From Thermoplasmata archaeon (GTDB lineage: Archaea > Thermoplasmatota > E2 > UBA202 > JdFR-43), in assembly GCA_003650975.1 (NCBI GenBank), contig QMSU01000088.1:1-5611 (forward strand): a DNA stretch of 5,611 nucleotides. The letters are read 5' to 3'. Positions 1 to 5,611 of the stretch are shown here, piece by piece. The notes below the pieces were generated by a model. The model worked only from the letters and a program-made list of their open reading frames with translations. It was not told where the DNA came from and ran no database searches. How positions within the stretch are numbered: position 1 is the first letter of the stretch; every line of letters starts with the position of its first letter. Both the position numbers and the translations under genes were made by a program.

Positions 1-1764
1 GAGGTGAGGGACTGGGCCCTCTCCAGAAAACGATACTGGGGAACTCCATTACCCATATGGATATGTGAGAAATGTGGAAGGGAGATATGCATCGGCAGCA
101 TAGAGGAAATGAGAAGCATGGCGATAACCATGCCGGAGCACATGGACCTTCACCGTCCTCATGTGGACGAGGTGATGCTGAAATGTCCCGATTGCCAGGG
201 CACCATGAAACGGGTGGAGGAGGTGATAGATGCCTGGTATGATTCGGGTTCTGCCTTTTTTGCCCAGTGGCACTACCCCTTCGAAAACCAGGGAAAATTC
301 AGGGAAAATTTTCCCGCCGATTTTATCTGCGAGGCGATAGACCAGACGCGGGGATGGTTCTACTCGCTGCTTGCCATTTCCACCCTCATATTTGACGAGC
401 CATCGTACAAAAATGTGCTCACCCTCGGACTCATTCTCGATGAGCAGGGAGTGAAAATGTCCAAAAAGGCCAGGAATTACATCGAACCGGGTGAGATTTT
501 CTCAAAGTATGGTGCTGATGCCCTTCGATGGTATCTGCTTTCGGCCTCACCCCCCTGGCAACCCAAGCGATTCTACGATAAAGCGGTAAAGGAGGTGCTG
601 AGCAAGTTTCTGCTCACCATAGGCAATATCTTCACCTTTTACCGCACCTATGCCGTACTGGATGCATTTGAGTATGAAAAGGAGTATGTTCCTCCAGAAA
701 AAAGAACGATAAGCGACCGGTGGATTCTCTCGAAGCTCCACAGCCTCGTGAAGGAGGTGGAGGGGAGGATGGACGTATTCGAGGTGCATAAGGCGGCGCG
801 AGCCATAGAGCAGTTCGTGGTGAACGATGTGAGCAACTGGTACGTGAGGGGCTCACGCAAACGGTTCTGGAAGGAAGAACAGGACCCCGATAAAATGGCA
901 GGATACTGCACGCTTTACGAAATCCTTGCCACACTCTCACGGATAATCGCACCCTTTGTGCCATTCATGGCGGAACACCTCTATCTGGAAGTGGAAGGGG
1001 GGGAGAGCGTCCATCTCTGTGAATATCCCCAATGCAACGAGCAGTTGATTGACACTGAACTGGAACAGAAAATGGAACTTGCGCGAAGGATTATCGAGGA
1101 GGCACGGGCCATCAGGGCAAAATGCGGCATCAAACTGAGGTACCCGCTCCGCAAAATGATTGTGGTATCTGCAGAATCCCTGGATGAGATGGCATCAATA
1201 ATAAGAGAGGAAACCAATGTGAAAGAAGTGGTTTTCTCGGACGGAAGTGAGGCGTTCATGGAACATTTCGCAAAACCAAACTATGCCGTGCTGGGACCAA
1301 AATACAAGGACCGGGCAAAGGAAATTGCCGGGAAAATAGAGAATGCAGACCCCCGCACGCTTTCCGGTATGAGCATAACCATCGATGGTCACACATATAC
1401 CATAGATGATGAGGATTTCACTGTGGAGACTGGAGCAAAGGAGGGGTATGCCGTGGGAGGAACAGATGACATCACCATCGCCCTTGATACTGTCCAGACG
1501 CCCGAACTGCTGGCCGAAGGATTTGCACGGGAGCTGATACGAAGGATACAGGAAATGAGAAAGGAAATGAATCTGGATATGGAAGAGAGAATAGAAACAG
1601 AGATAAATATCGACGTTGAGCGAATAAAGGGATGGGAGAAATACCTGAAAAATGAGACCAGAAGCAACGAAGTGAGATATGTGGAACAACCGGAAGGCGA
1701 CCATGTGAGGGAGTGGGATATCGACGGAGAGAAAATCACCATAGGGTTGAGGAGAGCCGGTTAA
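1..1764 (+). CDS. ileS: Isoleucyl-tRNA synthetase, C-terminal part (5' truncated by window edge)
   Basis: Class I aminoacyl-tRNA synthetase that charges tRNA-Ile with isoleucine in the cytoplasm. The frame is open at the left edge (GAG GTG AGG..., E-V-R-D-W), so the GTG at 4 is an internal valine, not a start. The 587 visible codons lack the N-terminal Rossmann half with the HIGH motif and most of the CP1 editing domain, perhaps 450 residues judging from the usual archaeal length of just over 1000. Counting from the first codon, I see the R-Y-W-G-x-P-L-P-I-W segment (11-20), two probable zinc-binding pairs CEKC (22-25) and CPDC (62-65), DAWYDSGS (77-84), DQTRGWFYSL (114-123) and the KMSKS loop, here KMSKK (152-156). 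The anticodon-binding helical domain follows (SDRW at 238-241, NWYVRG...RFW at 279-290), then a C-terminal extension. IleRS is preferred over ValRS or LeuRS from these blocks together, chiefly DQTRGWFYSL and NWYVRG. The frame is intact to a TAA stop. Confidence 0.95.
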   Translation, partial: EVRDWALSRKRYWGTPLPIWICEKCGREICIGSIEEMRSMAITMPEHMDLHRPHVDEVMLKCPDCQGTMKRVEEVIDAWYDSGSAFFAQWHYPFENQGKFRENFPADFICEAIDQTRGWFYSLLAISTLIFDEPSYKNVLTLGLILDEQGVKMSKKARNYIEPGEIFSKYGADALRWYLLSASPPWQPKRFYDKAVKEVLSKFLLTIGNIFTFYRTYAVLDAFEYEKEYVPPEKRTISDRWILSKLHSLVKEVEGRMDVFEVHKAARAIEQFVVNDVSNWYVRGSRKRFWKEEQDPDKMAGYCTLYEILATLSRIIAPFVPFMAEHLYLEVEGGESVHLCEYPQCNEQLIDTELEQKMELARRIIEEARAIRAKCGIKLRYPLRKMIVVSAESLDEMASIIREETNVKEVVFSDGSEAFMEHFAKPNYAVLGPKYKDRAKEIAGKIENADPRTLSGMSITIDGHTYTIDDEDFTVETGAKEGYAVGGTDDITIALDTVQTPELLAEGFARELIRRIQEMRKEMNLDMEERIETEINIDVERIKGWEKYLKNETRSNEVRYVEQPEGDHVREWDIDGEKITIGLRRAG

Positions 1765-1793
1765 CAGAATCTCAATTCTCACATATTTTCCAC

Positions 1794-1804
1794 AAAAAAT
1801 ATAA
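1794..1804 (+). promoter_or_regulatory. Archaeal TATA box of aspS (leaderless promoter)
   Basis: The 60-bp gap between the ileS stop and the aspS ATG contains AAAAAATATAA, the most AT-rich stretch there. Its centre is about 25-26 bp upstream of the A of the ATG. Archaeal transcription normally begins about 25 bp downstream of the TATA centre, so the transcript would start at or next to the ATG. No GGAGG-like Shine-Dalgarno sequence lies in the 15 bases before the ATG. The GGGCGGGA at 1806-1813 is a weak match only. TATA function is inferred from sequence and spacing. Confidence 0.6.
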
Positions 1805-1824
1805 CGGGCGGGAATATCACCAAT

Positions 1825-3114
1825 ATGCTTCGTACCCATTACAGTGATGAGGTTGACAGCACCGATTATGGCGGGAACATAACGGTGGCGGGATGGATTG
1901 AGGATATCCGGAATCTCGGTGGCATTGCCTTTGTGGTACTACGCGACGGCCACGGAAAAATGCAGCTCACTGCCATAAAAAAAGAGCATCCCGAGCTTTT
2001 CAAAGAACTCACCTCCTTGAACCGGGAAAGCGTCATCGCTGCATCGGGCACCTGTCAGGAAAATGAAAAGGTGATGAACGGGTGGGAGCTTCTCGTGGAA
2101 GAGATGACCCTGCTCTCGCACGCAGAAGCACCATTACCCATGGGGGTGGTGGATAAGGTGAACGTTGATTTTGACACCCGCCTCGATAACAGAATAATAG
2201 ATCTGAGGAGGGACAATGTGAAAGCCATTTTTATCATACGCCACTCGTTTGTCCAATTTGCCTCGGAATACCTGAGAAACCACGGTTTTACAGAGGTTCA
2301 CACGCCAAAGATATCCGCAACATCATCCGAGGGGGGAACGGAGGTGTTCAAAATAGATTACTTCGGAAGAGATGCCTATCTTGTCCAGTCACCCCAGCTG
2401 TACAAACAGATGCTCATGGCCTCCGGTCTGGAACGGGTATATGAAATTGCATGGTATTTCAGGGCCGAGGAACACGACACCTCCCGCCATTTAAACGAAT
2501 CAACCGCAGTGGACATAGAGATGGCCTTCATTGAAAACGAGGAGGACGTCATGCGCGTGGCAGAGGAGATGACTGCATATGCCGCACAGAAGATTATCGA
2601 TGAGAACAGCAAAGAACTTGATATGATAAAGGCGAATGTCGACCTGCCGTCACCCCCGTATCCCCGTATCTCATATGACGAGGTGGTGGAGGTGCTGCAG
2701 AGAGAGGGTGATTTCACATGGGGGAAGGATCTGGGAACCGATGAGGAGAACCTGCTTGCCACACAGCTGGAATACGATATCTACTTTATAACGGATTTCC
2801 CCCTTTCCATAAAACCGTTCTATGCCATGCCAAACGGCAGATACGCCCGGGCCTTTGACCTAGAATACAGGGGGATGGAGATCACGTCGGGCGCGCAGCG
2901 AATTCATGATTACACAATGCTTGTGGAACGAATGAGGGCGCACGGCATGAACATTGAAAACTTCGAGGAGTACCTCAAACCGTTCCGTTACGGTATGCCC
3001 CCGCACGGAGGGTTCGGCTACGGCATAGAAAGATTTCTCATGAGATTTCTCGATCTCGACAACATCAGAGAGTGTATTTTGTTCCCGAGGGACAGAAAAA
3101 GGATAACGCCATAG
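1825..3114 (+). CDS. aspS: Aspartyl-tRNA synthetase, archaeal type
   Basis: Class II synthetase that attaches aspartate to tRNA-Asp, and in some archaea also to tRNA-Asn, in the cytoplasm. The 429 residues match the short archaeal/eukaryotic form, which lacks the large insertion of bacterial AspRS. An N-terminal OB-fold anticodon-binding domain covers roughly residues 1-105 (VAGWIEDIRNLGG at 21-33). The catalytic core follows: GFTEVHTPKI of motif 1 (154-163), EGGTEVF (169-175), QSPQLYKQ (188-195), motif 2 FRAEEHDTSRHLNE (212-225) with Arg213, and motif 3 GFGYGIERF (396-404) with Arg403. The C-terminus RKRITP is typical of archaeal AspRS. The ATG at 1825 aligns with the usual M-x-R-T-H-Y start and sits at the expected leaderless distance from the TATA box. 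Residues 26 and 84, known specificity positions, are unusual (see findings). AsnRS, the closest paralogue, is less likely given the length and the strong overall match to archaeal AspRS. Confidence 0.96.
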   Translation: MLRTHYSDEVDSTDYGGNITVAGWIEDIRNLGGIAFVVLRDGHGKMQLTAIKKEHPELFKELTSLNRESVIAASGTCQENEKVMNGWELLVEEMTLLSHAEAPLPMGVVDKVNVDFDTRLDNRIIDLRRDNVKAIFIIRHSFVQFASEYLRNHGFTEVHTPKISATSSEGGTEVFKIDYFGRDAYLVQSPQLYKQMLMASGLERVYEIAWYFRAEEHDTSRHLNESTAVDIEMAFIENEEDVMRVAEEMTAYAAQKIIDENSKELDMIKANVDLPSPPYPRISYDEVVEVLQREGDFTWGKDLGTDEENLLATQLEYDIYFITDFPLSIKPFYAMPNGRYARAFDLEYRGMEITSGAQRIHDYTMLVERMRAHGMNIENFEEYLKPFRYGMPPHGGFGYGIERFLMRFLDLDNIRECILFPRDRKRITP

Positions 3115-3130
3115 CCGCAGAGAGTCCGCA

Positions 3131-3140
3131 ATAAATTTTA
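3131..3140 (+). promoter_or_regulatory. Archaeal TATA box of the acyl-CoA synthetase gene
   Basis: ATAAATTTTA lies in the short gap after the aspS stop. Its centre is about 29 bp upstream of the ATG at 3165 but only about 14 bp upstream of the ATG at 3150. With the usual archaeal TATA-to-start-site distance of about 25 bp, the transcript would begin around 3160-3165. That would leave the ATG at 3150 out of the mRNA and make the ATG at 3165 the leaderless start. Function is inferred from composition and spacing. Confidence 0.55.
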
Positions 3141-3164
3141 TGAAGGGAAATGCAATTCATTGCC

Positions 3165-4775
3165 ATGATTGAGAAAACAATAGGAGAGATTTTTGATGAG
3201 ACTGTCGAAAAATATCCGGACAATGACGCACTGGTGTATGTTGAGGGGCCGCGATATACCTACCGGGAGTTTAAGGGAATCGTTGACACGGTGGCAAAGG
3301 GACTCATGCACCTTGGCGTGAAAAAGGGAGACCATGTGGCCGTGTGGGCATACAACGTCCCCGAGTGGGTGATACTTCAGTTTGCCACCGCAAAGATAGG
3401 GGCGGTGCTGGTGACGGTGAATATCAACTACAAGGCTGCCGAACTGGAATATCTGCTGAAGCAGTCTGATTCCCGTTATCTTTTCCTTGTTGAGGGATTC
3501 AGAAACGTGGATTATGTGGAGACACTGTACCGGATAATGCCGGAGGCCAAGGAGGGGCGCAAATCAGAAAAATTCCCGTTCTTTGAGAGAGCAGTATTCC
3601 TTGGAAAGGAAAAACATCCCGGCCTTTTGAACTTTCAGGATATTGTGGATATGGGAAAGGAAGTAAGCGATGAGGAACTGCGCGCCGTTCAGGACTCGCT
3701 TGACTGCCACGACGTGGTCAACATGCAGTACACTTCAGGCACCACCGGATTTCCAAAGGGCGTCATGCTCACCCACTACAACATCGTCAACAACGCCTAC
3801 TGGGTGGGCAACTATCTCGATTTGGGCGAAAAGGACAGGGTGTGCATTCCCGTCCCATTCTTCCACTGCTTTGGCTGCGTGATAGGGACGCTCAACAGTG
3901 TCATCCATGGATCAACCATGGTACCCGTGGAGGTATTCGATGCAGGAAAGGTTCTCCGGGCGGTGCATGAGGAGCGGTGCACCGCCCTGTACGGCGTTCC
4001 CACCATGTTTGTCAGGGAGCTGAACCATCCCGACTTCGCCAGATACGACCTCACGTCGCTTCGCACGGGAGTCATGGCGGGGGCCCCCTGTCCCATAGAG
4101 GTGATGAAGCGGGTCATGGAGGAGATGCACATGACGGAGGTCACCATCTGTTACGGCCTCACCGAGGCATCGCCGGTGCTCACGCAGACAAAAAGAGATG
4201 ACCCCATTGACAAAAGGGTGGAGACGGTGGGCAAGGCACTGCCGCATGTAGAAATAAAGATAGTTGATCCTGAGACAAATGAGGAATTGCCGCCGAACAC
4301 CCCGGGAGAGCTCATTGCGCGGGGGTATGGCATCATGAAGGGATACTACAAGATGCCTGAGGCAACGGCACAGACGGTGAGAGAGGGCTGGCTCCATACC
4401 AAGGACCTGGCAACCATGGACGAGGAGGGATACATACGCATCCTTGGTCGTGTGGACGACATGATTATCAGAGGCGGTGAGAATGTGTATCCCCGTGAGA
4501 TAGAGGAATTTCTCTACACCCATCCGAAGATAAAGGAGATTGCTGTGGTTGGCGTCCCTCATCCTGAGTACGGCGAAGAGGTGGCGGCATTTGTGCAATT
4601 GAAGGAGGGAGTGGATGCCACTGAAGACGAAATCCGGCAGTACTGCCTCGACAACATTGCACGGTACAAGGTGCCGAAATACTTTTTCTTTGTCGATGAG
4701 TATCCCATGACGGCCAGCGGCAAGATACAGAAATTCAAACTCAGAGAGATTGCAAAGGAGAAACTGGGACGCTGA
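3165..4775 (+). CDS. AMP-forming acyl-CoA synthetase (FadD/YngI/ACSF2-like)
   Basis: Member of the ANL adenylate-forming superfamily. It activates a carboxylic acid with ATP to an acyl-adenylate and transfers the acyl group to CoA, probably in the cytoplasm. With the start at 3165 it has 536 residues, normal for the family. Motifs: the ATP-binding loop YTSGTTGFPKG (189-199), YGLTEASP of motif A5 (330-337), GWLHTKDL of motif A7 (408-415) with ribose-binding Asp414, the hinge block GRVDDMIIRGGENVYP (428-443), and catalytic Lys520 in TASGK near the C-terminus. The overall pattern resembles medium/long-chain fatty-acyl-CoA ligases of the YngI/ACSF2 group. The exact acid cannot be read from sequence, and aryl-CoA ligase activity is possible. 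An upstream in-frame ATG at 3150 would add MQFIA, but TATA spacing and the usual family N-terminus favour 3165. It has its own promoter, and its neighbours do not suggest a pathway. Lys413 replaces the common Gly of T-G-D. Confidence 0.9.
   Translation: MIEKTIGEIFDETVEKYPDNDALVYVEGPRYTYREFKGIVDTVAKGLMHLGVKKGDHVAVWAYNVPEWVILQFATAKIGAVLVTVNINYKAAELEYLLKQSDSRYLFLVEGFRNVDYVETLYRIMPEAKEGRKSEKFPFFERAVFLGKEKHPGLLNFQDIVDMGKEVSDEELRAVQDSLDCHDVVNMQYTSGTTGFPKGVMLTHYNIVNNAYWVGNYLDLGEKDRVCIPVPFFHCFGCVIGTLNSVIHGSTMVPVEVFDAGKVLRAVHEERCTALYGVPTMFVRELNHPDFARYDLTSLRTGVMAGAPCPIEVMKRVMEEMHMTEVTICYGLTEASPVLTQTKRDDPIDKRVETVGKALPHVEIKIVDPETNEELPPNTPGELIARGYGIMKGYYKMPEATAQTVREGWLHTKDLATMDEEGYIRILGRVDDMIIRGGENVYPREIEEFLYTHPKIKEIAVVGVPHPEYGEEVAAFVQLKEGVDATEDEIRQYCLDNIARYKVPKYFFFVDEYPMTASGKIQKFKLREIAKEKLGR
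3958..3987 (+). repeat. 10-bp perfect inverted repeat inside the acyl-CoA synthetase gene
   Basis: GGGCGGTGCA at 3958-3967 and its exact reverse complement TGCACCGCCC at 3978-3987 are separated by 10 bases, so a GC-rich hairpin could form in the DNA or mRNA. It lies wholly within coding sequence (around A-V-H-E-E-R-C-T-A), has no following T-run, and is not at a gene boundary. It is most likely a coincidence of codon use, with no function supported. Confidence 0.5.
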
Positions 4776-4805
4776 ATCATTCTGCCCCGGTTTCATGTAA
4801 TCACC

Positions 4806-4813
4806 TTTAAATA
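4806..4813 (+). promoter_or_regulatory. Archaeal TATA box of the ABC transporter operon
   Basis: TTTAAATA is a near-ideal archaeal TATA element in the gap after the acyl-CoA synthetase stop. Its centre is about 26 bp upstream of the ATG at 4836, which predicts a transcript starting at or beside that ATG. An in-frame GTG at 4818 is only about 9 bp from the box and would lie outside such a transcript. This is the clearest of the three promoters in the window. It would drive the ATPase gene and, by overlap, the permease gene. Confidence 0.7.
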
Positions 4814-4835
4814 GTCGGTGGAAATTGTGGTTTCC

Positions 4836-5543
4836 ATGGCAGCGGTGGAGGTAAAAAACCTTGTGAAAACGTATGGCAAGGTGGAGGCGGTGAAGAGTGT
4901 CTCCTTCCAGATTCATGAGGGAGAAATTTTCGGTCTCATCGGCCCCAACGGTGCGGGGAAAACCACCATCCTGCGCATCCTCTCCACACTCCTCCATCCC
5001 ACGGCAGGGACCGTATCACTCTTCGGTCTGGATGTGGAAAGGGAGGCGGATGCGGTGAGACATCTCATCAGCTACCTCCCTGAGGATGCGGGAGCCTACA
5101 AAACACTCACCGGAAGAAGCTATCTCACGTTTATTGCCGCTTTTTTTGGAGGGGATGAAAAAATCGTGGAGAAGGGCATCGAGATCGCCGACCTCAGGGC
5201 GAGAATTGATGACAAAATTGAAACATACAGCAAGGGGATGACCCGCCGCCTGCTGGTAGCACGGGCGCTGATGGTCTCGCCGAAGCTCGCAATTCTCGAT
5301 GAACCCACGTCGGGTCTTGATGTGATCAATGCACAGGAAATACGGAAAATTATACAGGATACCGTGAAGGAAGGAACCACCGTTCTTCTATCATCCCACA
5401 ACATGCTTGAGGTGGAGTTTCTGTGCCAGCGCATCGCCCTTTTGAACGAAGGAAAAATTGTGGAACAGGGGAGTCCTGAGGAACTGAAGGAAAGGTACCA
5501 TGCGCGGAACATAGAGGAGGTGTTCACCGGGGTGGTGCAGTGA
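4836..5543 (+). CDS. ABC-2 type transporter, ATP-binding protein
   Basis: Cytoplasmic ATPase that powers an ABC exporter, of the CcmA/NatA-like class usually paired with ABC-2 permeases for drugs, ions or lipids; the substrate cannot be told. It has 235 residues from the ATG at 4836. Motifs in order: A-loop Tyr13 (KTYG), Walker A GPNGAGKTT (36-44) with Lys42, Q-loop region YLPEDAG (80-86) with Glu83 where many ABC proteins have Gln, signature YSKGMTRRL (131-139), Walker B LAILDEP (151-157) with Asp155 and catalytic Glu156, D-loop SGLD (159-162), and switch His188 (SSHN). All catalytic residues are present. The SKGM signature and Glu at the Q-loop are common in ABC-2 exporters. A GTG at 4818 would extend the protein by six residues, but TATA spacing favours 4836. 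The stop codon overlaps the next gene's start, so the two are probably translated together. Confidence 0.93.
   Translation: MAAVEVKNLVKTYGKVEAVKSVSFQIHEGEIFGLIGPNGAGKTTILRILSTLLHPTAGTVSLFGLDVEREADAVRHLISYLPEDAGAYKTLTGRSYLTFIAAFFGGDEKIVEKGIEIADLRARIDDKIETYSKGMTRRLLVARALMVSPKLAILDEPTSGLDVINAQEIRKIIQDTVKEGTTVLLSSHNMLEVEFLCQRIALLNEGKIVEQGSPEELKERYHARNIEEVFTGVVQ
5516..5537 (+). promoter_or_regulatory. Shine-Dalgarno-like purine stretches ahead of the permease start
   Basis: Two G-rich stretches precede the permease GTG. GGAGGTG at 5516-5522 is a strong anti-SD match but lies 17 bases upstream, far for direct use. GGGGTGGTG at 5529-5537 is closer but a weaker match. Because the start overlaps the ATPase stop (GTGA), either may help a ribosome finishing the ATPase to restart. 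Both also encode ATPase residues, so this is a tentative call. Confidence 0.35.
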
Positions 5544-5611
5544 ATCATTTTCTGAATATTGTGAGAAAGGAGGTGAGAGAACTCCTCACGCCCACCACAC
5601 TCATCCCCATC
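5540..5611 (+). CDS. ABC-2 type transporter permease, N-terminal fragment (cut by window edge)
   Basis: Only the first 24 codons are visible, starting with GTG at 5540 that overlaps the ATPase TGA by 4 bp. They encode a short amphipathic start with F-L-N-I-V-R-K-E-V-R-E-L-L-T, followed by P-T-T-L-I-P-I at the edge, probably leading into the first membrane helix. A cytoplasmic K-E-x-x-E-L-L segment before the first helix is typical of ABC-2 permeases, and position directly after an ABC-2 ATPase is the usual order. It would form the membrane channel of the same exporter. No in-frame start lies closer upstream in the overlap. The product assignment rests on this short N-terminus and on context, so the family is likely but the substrate is unknown. 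Confidence 0.75.
   Translation, partial: MNHFLNIVRKEVRELLTPTTLIPI

Noticed and set aside
220..340. Perfect SD-like GGAGGTGAT followed closely by an ATG at 230, opening a frame of about 36 codons inside ileS
   Set aside because: The bases encode the conserved ileS block E-E-V-I-D-A-W-Y-D in the main frame; the small product has no recognisable feature.
1195..1839. Open frame of 214 codons on the - strand opposite the ileS 3' end and the aspS promoter
   Set aside because: No family resemblance, and it covers conserved ileS coding sequence and the aspS promoter; most likely a shadow.
3905..3921. Two CCATGG palindromes five bases apart
   Set aside because: Short, within conserved coding sequence, and without further symmetry; no evidence for an operator.
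4776..4805. Possible transcription terminator after the acyl-CoA synthetase
   Set aside because: No T-run of five or more and no stable hairpin in the gap; termination signals could not be supported here or after aspS.
3912..4997. Long open frame (361 codons) on the - strand opposite the acyl-CoA synthetase and the ABC ATPase start
   Set aside because: The predicted protein has no recognisable motif, is rich in His, Arg and Leu as expected from an antisense shadow, and runs across two well-supported genes and a promoter.
5566..5589. AAAGGAGGTGA SD-like run and a partly complementary CTCCTCAC just downstream, inside the permease start
   Set aside because: No start codon follows at usable distance, and the bases encode the expected R-K-E-V-R-E-L-L of the permease; explained by codons.

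Overview
The window looks like a piece of an archaeal chromosome of moderate G+C (estimated by eye, not computed). All five genes are on the + strand. The aspartyl-tRNA synthetase is of the short archaeal/eukaryotic type. The intergenic gaps carry AT-rich TATA-box-like elements about 25-30 bp ahead of start codons that lack a good Shine-Dalgarno sequence. This arrangement (archaeal TATA box, leaderless mRNA) is known from Thermoplasmata, haloarchaea and Sulfolobales and is less typical of SD-using methanogens. A Thermoplasmatota-like euryarchaeote is my best guess, but that is inference without any database search.

Layout: 1-1764 is the C-terminal half of isoleucyl-tRNA synthetase (ileS, cut by the left edge). 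1825-3114 is a complete aspartyl-tRNA synthetase (aspS) with its own promoter. 3165-4775 is a complete AMP-forming acyl-CoA synthetase of the FadD/YngI/ACSF2-like group, also with its own promoter. 4836-5543 is a complete ABC-2 type ATPase with a third promoter. 5540 to the right edge is the first 24 codons of its membrane permease, overlapping the ATPase by 4 bp (GTGA). Gaps are short (about 50-60 bp with the revised starts), and no stretch over 300 bases lacks a gene. I saw no tRNA, rRNA, CRISPR array, insertion sequence or clear poly-T terminator.

How the genes relate: ileS and aspS are both translation housekeeping genes. The acyl-CoA synthetase activates a carboxylic acid and has no evident functional tie to its neighbours. 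The ATPase and permease form one ABC exporter and are probably translationally coupled. The separate promoters suggest a row of independently transcribed genes plus one two-gene operon, not a single pathway cluster.

I found no sign of a new biological system. The most useful observations are the repeated TATA-to-ATG spacing, which moves two start codons downstream, the atypical anticodon-loop residues of AspRS at positions known to set tRNA-Asp/tRNA-Asn discrimination, and a KMSKK variant of the KMSKS loop in IleRS.
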